DNA of 6,622 bases from UBA7332 sp051648105 (GTDB lineage Bacteria; Bacteroidota; Bacteroidia; Bacteroidales; UBA7332): contig JBOFEN010000004.1 in NCBI GenBank assembly GCA_051648105.1, positions 1 through 6,622 on the forward strand. The letters are read 5' to 3'. The translations under genes and the position numbers were made by a program. This document shows, piece after piece, positions 1 to 6,363 of the stretch; position 1 is the stretch's first letter; each line of letters starts with the position of its first letter. Below the pieces are notes generated by a model that was not told the DNA's origin, did not search any database, and was given only the letters and a program-made list of their open reading frames with translations.

Positions 1-436
1 CGTGATAGTTGTCTGGACCAAAGGTAGAGAAAGCAAATATCCCTCCTGGCTTAAGTGACCTCTCTATTTTGCTTATGAATGACTCAAGGTCTGAAAACCA
101 TTGAACAGCAGAGGTCGAGAGTATAAGATCGTAACCCTCACCAAGGTCGACCTCTTCGGCATCACCTTGAATGAAGTTTGACTTAACAGGAGGTAAAAAC
201 TCTCGACTGTCATATATGTCATTAAGTGTCACTCTTGATAGGTGGCACTCCTGTGTGTATATACGTGTTAACATACCCGTACCACAACCAATCTCGAGAA
301 TATTCTCAGGTTTATCCTTGAGTATCCTTGAGGTTAAGCTCCAGAGATGCGAGGCTATCTCCTGTTGTGCAATTGCCGATTGGTCGTAAGTAGCAGCAGC
401 TTTGCTGAACCTGCGTGCAAGAAGCTCTTTGTTCAT
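1..436 (-). CDS. bioC: Malonyl-[ACP] O-methyltransferase BioC (C-terminal part beyond the left edge)
   Basis: BioC is the SAM-dependent methyltransferase that caps the free carboxyl of malonyl-ACP, letting the fatty acid synthesis machinery treat it as a primer for pimeloyl-ACP methyl ester; it acts in the cytoplasm. I translated the reverse complement by hand: 145 codons are open from the ATG at 436. The start reads MNKELLARRFSKAAATYDQS, which matches the usual BioC N-terminus. SAM-binding motif I is LEIGCGTG at residues 47-54. GDAEE follows at 91-95, STSAVQWF at 107-114, and the BioC hallmark FSTFGPDNYH at 136-145, just before the window ends. The family is usually about 250-270 residues, so roughly half is present. 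The start codon directly abuts the bioG stop codon in the same frame, and there is no Shine-Dalgarno, so translation probably depends on coupling to bioG. The methyltransferase identity is certain and BioC very likely. Confidence 0.93.
   Translation of the reverse strand, partial: MNKELLARRFSKAAATYDQSAIAQQEIASHLWSLTSRILKDKPENILEIGCGTGMLTRIYTQECHLSRVTLNDIYDSREFLPPVKSNFIQGDAEEVDLGEGYDLILSTSAVQWFSDLESFISKIERSLKPGGIFAFSTFGPDNYH
313..332. repeat. Two perfect tandem copies of a 10-bp unit inside bioC
   Basis: TATCCTTGAG occurs at 313-322 and again at 323-332 on the plus strand (CTCAAGGATA in the coding direction), spanning about codons 35-41 of bioC, just before SAM motif I. The protein on both sides aligns by eye with the family, so the gene is intact as sequenced. 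Because the unit is not a multiple of three, losing or gaining a copy would frameshift bioC. With only two copies this is probably chance. Confidence 0.85.
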
Positions 437-1096
437 CTATCTGTTGGTTAATGAGTTTGATATCGATGTGCTGAAGTCGGCGTAGTGAGCAATTTCAATC
501 ACATTGACATTAGGGTGTTCACTCCACCCATTAAGTTGGTTGGTGGTAGGGAAGATAAGATCTCTACTTCCTATTATCACCTCATCCCAAAAGAATGAGA
601 CACTTTCACTAGATCTATACTCTCTGCCTATGAATGATAATTCATTGGTCAGTGAATCAATATCTCTCTCGGGGTAGTACTCTTTATATTGTGAAAGCAG
701 CTCTCTGTTTCCACCACACATACGGAGGTTGAATTTCTCTAAGCTGCTTGATGATAGTCTGTTGAGTGTGCCATCAAATATGGGATTAGGTATACCATTG
801 TTATCATCAATGGCTTGTACTGTTCCATTGATGGCCATTGTGTGGGCGAATTTGATATCACTATCCTTTAAGCAGCGACTAGCAACCCATACTCCGAATG
901 ACCAAGCTACGAGTACCACCTCTTTGTACTCCTTTACTAAAGATCTGTTGAACTCTAGTGATGAGTAGTTGTAACATATCAATATGTCATAACCTGGGAA
1001 GTTCCAATGAGAGAACGGTCTATAGTCCACTCCCCATCCTGCGAAGAAGAGTATGACACCTTGGTTTTGTGACTCATTAATGAAGTGGTATTGCAT
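437..1096 (-). CDS. bioG: Pimeloyl-[ACP] methyl ester esterase BioG (DUF452 family)
   Basis: BioG is an alpha/beta-hydrolase that cleaves the methyl ester of pimeloyl-ACP methyl ester. This ends chain elongation and releases pimeloyl-ACP for BioF; it replaces BioH of E. coli. The 219-residue protein has the family layout: FFAGWGVDYRPF at residues 17-28 (oxyanion region), the nucleophile elbow AWSFGVW at 64-70 with Ser66, the acid in GSRD at 176-179 (Asp179), and the base in IAHYADF at 202-208 (His204). The elbow has Ala where the classic GxSxG motif has its first Gly, which is normal for BioG. The length is also typical. It sits between bioF (3-nt gap) and bioC (0-nt gap), exactly where a BioC partner is expected. 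To my recollection BioG is fused to BioC in some Bacteroides; here a single TAG separates them in frame. No Shine-Dalgarno is visible. Confidence 0.92.
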   Translation of the reverse strand: MQYHFINESQNQGVILFFAGWGVDYRPFSHWNFPGYDILICYNYSSLEFNRSLVKEYKEVVLVAWSFGVWVASRCLKDSDIKFAHTMAINGTVQAIDDNNGIPNPIFDGTLNRLSSSSLEKFNLRMCGGNRELLSQYKEYYPERDIDSLTNELSFIGREYRSSESVSFFWDEVIIGSRDLIFPTTNQLNGWSEHPNVNVIEIAHYADFSTSISNSLTNR

Positions 1097-1099
1097 CTG

Positions 1100-2236
1100 C
1101 TAAAGGGTTTCTAGTAGTTGTTCAATTGCTTGATCTGTCAGGTCAGCGCGAAGCGATAATCTTAGCCTAGCACTCCCTTTGGGTACTGTTGGCGGTCGAA
1201 CCGGTAGGGCATAGAACCCCTTGCGTTCTAACTCCTTGGATAACTCTAGTGACTTGTGGCTATCTCCAACCATAAGTGGCATGATGTGACTGCTACTTAG
1301 ATTATTTGCAAAGCGTTCGTCTCTCTTGAATCGTTTGATTATCTCTTGAAGTCTCAGGCGCTGTGGCTCGAAAGAGGCTAGGCGTGAGAGTATGAAGTGT
1401 GTCCAATGTAGTGTTACTGGTGGTAGGGCAGTAGAGAAGATGAGTGTTCTTACGCTATTAATCATCAGTTCGCGAATCACACTGTTTGTGATGGCATATG
1501 CACCAACCCCAGCCAGTGCTTTCCCAAAGGTGCCAATGATAATATCTATCTCGGACATTACGCCTTGTTGTTCGCACAGACCAAGTCCAGTTTTGCCACA
1601 ACACCCCACAGCGTGAGCCTCGTCTATATAGAGTATCACATTAGGGAACTCTCTCTTAATTGCCACAAGTTCTTGTAGATCACATATATCACCATCCATG
1701 CTGAATATGCTCTCAGTGACAATGTATATGCTCTTATATTTACCGCCTCGTTCGGAGATCAATCTTCTGAGCTGTGCGTAGTCATTGTGTCTATATCGTA
1801 CGCTCTCGGCAGAGCTTAGTCTTATTCCATCAATGATACTAGCGTGAACAAGCTTGTCTGCAAGTATCAGATCATCCGATTGAGCAAGAGCCGGCAGTAT
1901 CCCGCTATTTGCGTGGTAGCCACTATTGAATATCAGAGCAGACTCAGCTCCATAGAGAGAGGCAAGAGTCGTTTCGCACTGTTGATATATATCAAAATTG
2001 CCAGTCAGCAGTCGAGAAGATGAGGCTGAGAGTCTCAGCTCAGCTCTATTATCATTAAACTGGTCATAGAACTCATTTAGTAACTCCTCATCAGATGCCA
2101 ATCCTAGATAGTCGTTTGAGGATAGGTTCACCATCATTGAATTACTATTCAATGCGATGTAACTACTCTGTTGTTTATTCGAGTGGAGTGTTCTGTATAA
2201 ACCCTCTTGCTCTATTTTCTTTAGGCGTTCATGCAT
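1100..2236 (-). CDS. bioF: 8-amino-7-oxononanoate synthase BioF
   Basis: BioF is a PLP enzyme of the alpha-oxoamine synthase family. It condenses pimeloyl-ACP with L-alanine, releasing CO2 and ACP, to make 8-amino-7-oxononanoate (KAPA) in the cytoplasm. The 378-residue length is normal. Visible motifs are NLSSNDYLGLA at residues 37-47, SSRLLTGN at 73-80, FNSGYHANSG at 103-112, LVHASIIDG at 129-137 with PLP-stacking His131, YIDEAHAVG at 203-211 with Asp205 and His208, and GTFGKALAG at 235-243 with the Schiff-base Lys239. The C-terminal RPPTVPKGSARLRLSL (347-362) is the BioF form and argues against the related glycine C-acetyltransferase (Kbl). The start is the ATG one codon after the bioA stop (TAA-GCT-ATG). 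This spacing suggests translational coupling, and no Shine-Dalgarno is seen. Confidence 0.95.
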   Translation of the reverse strand: MHERLKKIEQEGLYRTLHSNKQQSSYIALNSNSMMVNLSSNDYLGLASDEELLNEFYDQFNDNRAELRLSASSSRLLTGNFDIYQQCETTLASLYGAESALIFNSGYHANSGILPALAQSDDLILADKLVHASIIDGIRLSSAESVRYRHNDYAQLRRLISERGGKYKSIYIVTESIFSMDGDICDLQELVAIKREFPNVILYIDEAHAVGCCGKTGLGLCEQQGVMSEIDIIIGTFGKALAGVGAYAITNSVIRELMINSVRTLIFSTALPPVTLHWTHFILSRLASFEPQRLRLQEIIKRFKRDERFANNLSSSHIMPLMVGDSHKSLELSKELERKGFYALPVRPPTVPKGSARLRLSLRADLTDQAIEQLLETL

Positions 2237-2239
2237 AGC

Positions 2240-3514
2240 TTAAGCTTCTTGTTCTACTACTGATAAAAGGGCCGATGTTAGTTGAGATAACTCCTCAGAG
2301 CTGATGATAAAAGGTGGCATAATGTAGACTAGCTTACCAAATGGTCTTATCCAAACACCTCGATCAACAAATCGCTTCTGAATTGTAGCCATATCAACAC
2401 TCTTTTTGAGTTCAATAACACCAATTGCGCCAAGTGTTCTAACATCTGCTACTTGTGGGAGCTCTCTAGCTGGGGCTAACTCTTTTTTGAGTTGCGCTCC
2501 TATAGTATCTACTTTCTCTTGCCAGTTGCTTGAAAGAAGTAGTTTGCACGAAGCAAGTGATACCGCACAAGCTAGTGGGTTACCCATAAAGGTAGGACCA
2601 TGCATAAGGCATTTCGCTTCATTGTCAGATATTACCTGTGCCACCTCACTAGTGGCGATTGTAGCTGCCATGGTCATCATGCCTCCTGTGAGAGCCTTGC
2701 CTATGGTCATTATATCTGGTGTTATCTCTGTCCATTCAGTTGCGAATAGTCTGCCAGTTCTCCCAAAACCTGTCGCTATCTCATCAAAGATAAGCAGCAC
2801 ATCGTACTCTGTACATAGTCTACGCAGCTCATTCAGGTAGCTAGCCGAGTAGAATCGCATACCTCCAGCTCCCTGAACAATTGGTTCTATGATGAATGCT
2901 GCTATCTCTTGGTGATGTTGCTCAAAGGCACTATTGAGCGAAAGGCGGTCATAATCATTGAGATCTTCTGCGAAAGGAGTGGTTGGTGCTGGTATGAATA
3001 TCCGTTTGGGTAGTGATGACCCAAATATTGTGTGCATACCTGTCACTGGGTCACATACAGACATAGCATTCCATGTGTCTCCGTGGTATCCGGAGCGTGT
3101 GGTCATGATATTACTCTTTTTGCGATTGCCTTTGGTGTAGGCATATTGTATAGCCATCTTTAGAGCAACCTCTACCGAGACAGAGCCCGAGTCTGCATAG
3201 AATATTCTATTTAGTCCCTCAGGGAGCATATCCACGAGTATCTTACCTAGCTCTACAGCTGGTTTATGTGTTATACCTCCAAACATAACGTGTGACATTT
3301 TTGAGCTCTGCTCTATGATGGCTTGGTTGAGTATGGGGTTGTTGTATCCATGAACAGCACACCACCACGATGACATACCGTCTATTAGTTCTCGTCCATC
3401 CTCAAGTATTAGCTTGCATTTATTGGCACTAGCAACAGGGTAAACAGGTAGTGGGTTTGTTGTTGATGTATATGGGTGCCATAGATATTGGCTATCAAAT
3501 TGTAGATCAATCAT
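2240..3514 (-). CDS. bioA: Adenosylmethionine-8-amino-7-oxononanoate aminotransferase BioA
   Basis: BioA is a class III (fold type I) PLP aminotransferase that converts KAPA to 7,8-diaminononanoate. The family usually takes the amino group from S-adenosylmethionine. The protein has 424 residues, a typical length. Motifs in order: WHPYTST at 12-18 (Tyr15), DGMSSWWCAVHGYN at 45-58 with the substrate-pocket Trp pair 50-51, YADSGSVSVEVALKM at 106-120, GYHGDTW at 142-148 (Tyr143 stacks on PLP), IIEPIVQGAGGM at 208-219, FDEIATGFGRTG at 243-254 with Asp244, IGKALTGG at 271-278 with the Schiff-base Lys273, and HGPTFMGNP at 305-313. Arg390 fits the carboxylate-binding arginine near the C-terminus. The ATG at 3514 gives the expected short N-terminus before WHPYT. 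It is the first gene of the bio operon, with a -7 box about 78-85 nt upstream and no Shine-Dalgarno. Confidence 0.95.
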   Translation of the reverse strand: MIDLQFDSQYLWHPYTSTTNPLPVYPVASANKCKLILEDGRELIDGMSSWWCAVHGYNNPILNQAIIEQSSKMSHVMFGGITHKPAVELGKILVDMLPEGLNRIFYADSGSVSVEVALKMAIQYAYTKGNRKKSNIMTTRSGYHGDTWNAMSVCDPVTGMHTIFGSSLPKRIFIPAPTTPFAEDLNDYDRLSLNSAFEQHHQEIAAFIIEPIVQGAGGMRFYSASYLNELRRLCTEYDVLLIFDEIATGFGRTGRLFATEWTEITPDIMTIGKALTGGMMTMAATIATSEVAQVISDNEAKCLMHGPTFMGNPLACAVSLASCKLLLSSNWQEKVDTIGAQLKKELAPARELPQVADVRTLGAIGVIELKKSVDMATIQKRFVDRGVWIRPFGKLVYIMPPFIISSEELSQLTSALLSVVEQEA

Positions 3515-3591
3515 ACTTGTTATTCATCCGTAAGTGTATACTGCCCGCCAAAGCACTATTGAAGGGCTATATTTTCTCATAGTTAGTTTCA

Positions 3592-3599
3592 CAAAGGTA
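3592..3599 (-). promoter_or_regulatory. Putative -7 box of the bio operon promoter
   Basis: The minus strand reads TACCTTTG here, an exact match to the Bacteroidetes TAnnTTTG element. It faces bioA and would start transcription near 3586-3588, giving a 5' leader of about 72 nt. I see no clear TTTG or TTG at the -33 position (about 3615-3625), so the promoter may be weak or need an activator. A six-base match can arise by chance in a region this size. Confidence 0.45.
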
Positions 3600-3610
3600 G
3601 TAATTATTAC
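3597..3610. promoter_or_regulatory. Imperfect 14-bp palindrome, possible operator
   Basis: GTAGTAATTATTAC is a near-perfect inverted repeat with 6 of 7 pairs matching and no spacer. It overlaps the upstream edge of the bioA -7 box and lies between the two divergent -7 boxes, a suitable place for a repressor. It does not resemble the BirA site described for many bacteria (TTGTAAAC-type half sites separated by about 15 bp). Because it is AT-rich, it could be chance. Confidence 0.2.
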
Positions 3611-3646
3611 TTAAGGGCCTACCCGATAGTTCTGCATAAAATTGTA

Positions 3647-3654
3647 TAACTTTG
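3647..3654 (+). promoter_or_regulatory. Putative -7 box of the PAP2 phosphatase gene promoter
   Basis: TAACTTTG matches the Bacteroidetes TAnnTTTG element and lies 28 nt before the ATG at 3683, predicting a short leader of about 22 nt. No TTTG is present at the expected -33 position near 3624-3627. Its orientation and placement upstream of the first plus-strand gene are right. The match is short, so confidence is moderate. Confidence 0.45.
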
Positions 3655-3682
3655 CACAGAACTAAAAACTACTCTTAACGTT

Positions 3683-4321
3683 ATGATAGAATACTTAGAT
3701 AATCTAGATAGAGCCGTGACTCTCTTTCTTAATGGATTTCATACTCCATGGTTTGATAATCTACTCTTCAACTACTCGAAGATGTGGGTTTGGGTGCCGT
3801 TCTACATCTTGTATATAGTGCATCTTGCAATAAAGAGTGGTAGAAAGAATCTATGGTGGCTATTGGCTATAGTTCTAACTATATTTATCTCTGACCAGAT
3901 TAGCTCTGGTATATTGAAGCCTCTAGTTGAGCGATTCAGACCATCTCATGACCCAGAGATGAAGGATTTGATACATATTGTTAATGGTTATAGGGGAGGG
4001 AGATTTGGATTTACCTCTTCTCACGCATCGAACTCGGTGGCAGCAGCCACACTCTTGATGCTCATTATTCGCTCTAGACGACAGACAATTATGCTTATTG
4101 TGTGGGCTGCTATCATGGGTTATTCGAGGATATATCTTGGCGTACACTATCTGGGAGATGTGCTTTGTGGCTCTATGATAGGTGTTTTTGCTGGGTGGGT
4201 TAGTTATAGCCTCTTGTCCAGTAGGATGAATCTTAACTTTCAAATAGGGGAGAAAGATAGAATCCATCGAGAGTCACTAATGGTATATGTAGTGACGCTA
4301 ATTCTTTTGGCTATTATGTGA
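3683..4321 (+). CDS. PAP2-family membrane phosphatase (lipid phosphatase, possibly LpxE/LpxF-like or undecaprenyl-PP phosphatase-like)
   Basis: This 212-residue protein is an integral inner-membrane phosphatase of the PAP2 superfamily, whose members remove phosphate from lipid substrates. The three catalytic motifs are present: KPLVERFRP at residues 79-87 (KX6RP), TSSH at 111-114 in the PSGH position with His114, and SRIYLGVHYLGD at 148-159 (SRX5HX3D; His155, Asp159). Hydrophobic segments lie at about 34-50, 57-76, 117-129, 134-153, 159-178 and 198-212, consistent with six membrane spans. TSSH instead of PSGH keeps the catalytic His and seems common in Bacteroidetes homologues. In this phylum such proteins include lipid A phosphatases (LpxE/LpxF type) and undecaprenyl-diphosphate phosphatases, and sequence alone does not choose between them. 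It is divergent from bioA and 19 nt upstream of a porin gene. There is no Shine-Dalgarno. Family assignment is firm, substrate unknown. Confidence 0.9.
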   Translation: MIEYLDNLDRAVTLFLNGFHTPWFDNLLFNYSKMWVWVPFYILYIVHLAIKSGRKNLWWLLAIVLTIFISDQISSGILKPLVERFRPSHDPEMKDLIHIVNGYRGGRFGFTSSHASNSVAAATLLMLIIRSRRQTIMLIVWAAIMGYSRIYLGVHYLGDVLCGSMIGVFAGWVSYSLLSSRMNLNFQIGEKDRIHRESLMVYVVTLILLAIM

Positions 4322-4336
4322 AATAGTATATCTTTG
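4306..4336 (+). promoter_or_regulatory. Bacteroidetes-type promoter for the porin gene
   Basis: TTTG at 4306-4309 and TATCTTTG at 4329-4336 are separated by 19 bp, an exact match to the sigma-ABfr consensus of TTTG, about 19-21 bp, TAnnTTTG. The -33 box lies in the last codons of the PAP2 gene and the -7 box in the 19-nt gap. The -7 box ends only 4 nt before the porin ATG, so transcription would begin at or very near the start codon. Confidence 0.6.
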
Positions 4337-4340
4337 TAAT

Positions 4341-6341
4341 ATGAAGAAAAGAGGATTATTACTCGCGCTCTCTCTTCTCTCCGTGGTGGGAGTCGTAGGG
4401 CAAGGGCAACTAAATAGTGATGGTAGAGAGAAACCATCTGCTCCTGAGAAGAAAGCAGACTTTCGTATTCGTTCGTGGCATGTAAACGAACAGCTTGGTG
4501 AGAACATAGATGTACCAATGGATACATTGACAAGGAACTATCAGAATAGATCAGTTCTTGATGGTACTCCCTTCTCAAGAGGGCACTTGGGTACTCTAGG
4601 AAGTGCTGGTTATAGCCGTGACTTTACCGAGGAGAACGGATCACAGCCCTCATTCTTGTTTCTAAAGCCTTTTAGTAGTTATATGATGAGTGCTAGTAAC
4701 ACTCTCTTTTATAACACTACTGTACCATTCTCAAACATTACCTTCTTTCAGTCTGGTAACAAGGAGAATGGAGAGGAGAGGTTTGGTGGGTTATTCACTG
4801 TGAATGCAGGCAAGAAGATTAACTTTGGTGGAGATGTTGATATGGTATACTCTAGAGGGTACTATAATAACCAATCGGCAAAGCATACTAATTATAGGGT
4901 CTTTGGTTCGTATCAAAGTGATAGATACTCTCTACATGCAGCTTTGATGTCTAGTAATATCAACTCTAAGGAGAATGGTGGTATTGCTGACGATAGATAC
5001 ATCACTGCTCCAGAGGAGGTGCAAGAGGGTAATAGGGTCGTTGAGCCTAAGAATATCCCAACGAATCTTGAGTCAAACTACAATCGTGTCATATTAGATA
5101 GCTACTACTTGACTCATCGCTATAATCTTGGTTACGAGAAGGATGTAGTCAAGAAGCTTAGTGAGGAGGCTGATACTACCATTACTGAGTTTGTTCCCGT
5201 TACTAGCATTATACATACTGCCAAGTTCGAGAAGGGCTTCAAGCGTTACGTTATGGATAAGGCGCCGCTCACCGAAGGGTATTATGATAACTTCTATTTT
5301 AATGAGAATCAGTTTAGAGACTTTACAAGGTTTTGGTCACTGAGCAACACGCTTGGAATCTCTCTTCGTGAGGGTTTTAACCGTTTCATGAAGTTTGGAG
5401 CGACAGGATTTGTAGAGCATAGAGTGGAGAGCTACTCCTTGATGGACTACTCTTCGTTTACCAAAGATTCAACGACTAGACTCGACAAGGTAAATACCAC
5501 TGTTGAGAATACACTCTTTGTTGGGGGTATGCTTAGTCGTACTGAGGGTACTCTTTTTAACTTTAATGTGAGTGGTAAGGTTGGTGTACTAGGTGCTGAT
5601 GTTGGAGAGACAGAGATCAATGGTGATATAAGATCATCCTTTAATTTAGGGCGTCAGAAGGCTTATGTTCATGGTTTTGGACAATTCTTGAATATGGCTC
5701 CTAACTACTACCACAATAAGTGGGTCTCAAACAACTATATCTGGGATAATGATTTCGGATTCGAGCAGCGCATACGTTTTGGTGGTGAGGTAGGTATTCC
5801 GACTCTCGACCTTAAGCTTCGTGCATCGGTTGATAATATAAGTAATCATATCTATTTTGGATCTAATGGTATCCCTGTTCAAGAGAGTGGGAGTGTGCAG
5901 GTGTTAAATGCAACTCTAAGCAAGGACTTTGCATTCAAAGCTCTTCACTTGGATAATAATATCACATATCAGACCTCATCTAAGCAGTCTGTGATATCTG
6001 TTCCTCAACTGATGCTATATCACAATCTTTATGTAAAGGCTACACTTGCTAGGGTTCTACAACTACAGATTGGTGTGGATGTTAGATATCATACCTCATA
6101 TTATGCACCAGATTACAACCCTGCTCTGAGTCAGTTCGTACAACAGCAGGATATTAAGGTTGGAAACTACCCAATCATGAATGCATATGTGAACGCAAAG
6201 CTTAAGACAGTACGATTCTTTGTTATGGTGACTCACCTCAATGAGGGACTATTTGGTGAGAGAAACTACTTCTCATCACCTCACTATCCAATAAATCCTC
6301 GAGCATTCAAGCTTGGGCTATGTTGGAACTTCTTAGATTAA
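4341..6341 (+). CDS. Putative outer-membrane porin (Bacteroidetes Porin_10-like beta-barrel)
   Basis: This 666-residue protein is predicted to form an outer-membrane beta-barrel. It begins with a clear signal peptide (MKKRGLLLALSLLSVVGVVG, residues 1-20, cleavage probably near 20-21). A polar linker of about 60 residues follows, then alternating aromatic/polar strands to the end. Features I recognise from the Bacteroidetes 'putative porin' family are FYNTTVPFSNITFFQSG at 123-139, YSRGYYNNQS at about 170-179, ENGGIADDRY at 211-220 and LTHRYNLGYEKDV at 257-269. The C-terminus GLCWNFLD is a plausible last barrel strand, with aromatics near but not at the end. There is no SusC plug or TonB box, so it is not a SusC-type transporter. 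The substrate is unknown. It follows the PAP2 gene by 19 nt but has its own promoter, so it can be expressed independently. The ATG is fixed by the signal peptide; the next Met is residue 60. Confidence 0.85.
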   Translation: MKKRGLLLALSLLSVVGVVGQGQLNSDGREKPSAPEKKADFRIRSWHVNEQLGENIDVPMDTLTRNYQNRSVLDGTPFSRGHLGTLGSAGYSRDFTEENGSQPSFLFLKPFSSYMMSASNTLFYNTTVPFSNITFFQSGNKENGEERFGGLFTVNAGKKINFGGDVDMVYSRGYYNNQSAKHTNYRVFGSYQSDRYSLHAALMSSNINSKENGGIADDRYITAPEEVQEGNRVVEPKNIPTNLESNYNRVILDSYYLTHRYNLGYEKDVVKKLSEEADTTITEFVPVTSIIHTAKFEKGFKRYVMDKAPLTEGYYDNFYFNENQFRDFTRFWSLSNTLGISLREGFNRFMKFGATGFVEHRVESYSLMDYSSFTKDSTTRLDKVNTTVENTLFVGGMLSRTEGTLFNFNVSGKVGVLGADVGETEINGDIRSSFNLGRQKAYVHGFGQFLNMAPNYYHNKWVSNNYIWDNDFGFEQRIRFGGEVGIPTLDLKLRASVDNISNHIYFGSNGIPVQESGSVQVLNATLSKDFAFKALHLDNNITYQTSSKQSVISVPQLMLYHNLYVKATLARVLQLQIGVDVRYHTSYYAPDYNPALSQFVQQQDIKVGNYPIMNAYVNAKLKTVRFFVMVTHLNEGLFGERNYFSSPHYPINPRAFKLGLCWNFLD

Positions 6342-6363
6342 CTCACGCTAGATACATAAGATT

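Noticed and set aside
313..332. 10-bp tandem repeat in bioC as a phase-variation switch
   Set aside because: Only two copies are present, and slipped-strand switches normally need more and shorter units. A biosynthetic methyltransferase is also an unlikely target. The repeat is listed only as a sequence fact.
171..389. Open frame on the plus strand inside bioC
   Set aside because: It is antisense to a clearly conserved BioC sequence, has no recognisable motif and no promoter, and is a shadow of the real frame.
1100..2236. Glycine C-acetyltransferase (Kbl) as an alternative for the bioF call
   Set aside because: The C-terminal RPPTVPKGSARLRLSL signature and the position between bioA and bioG favour BioF.
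2406..2840. 144-codon open frame on the plus strand inside bioA
   Set aside because: It is fully antisense to conserved BioA motifs, and its Ser/Val-rich composition is typical of an antisense shadow; no family is recognisable.
4240..4578. 112-codon minus-strand open frame across the PAP2-porin junction
   Set aside because: It overlaps two well-supported plus-strand genes and the porin promoter, with no recognisable domain. The other minus-strand frames at 3923-4267 and 4298-4507 fail for the same reasons.
4341..6341. SusC/TonB-dependent receptor as an alternative for the porin
   Set aside because: It is too short (666 residues), with no plug domain, TonB box or SusD partner, while the central motifs match the Bacteroidetes putative porin family.
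6342..6363. Terminator or promoter between the porin and the MltF-like gene
   Set aside because: The 22-nt gap has no stem-loop with a T-run and no TAnnTTTG box, so read-through from the porin promoter is the simplest view.
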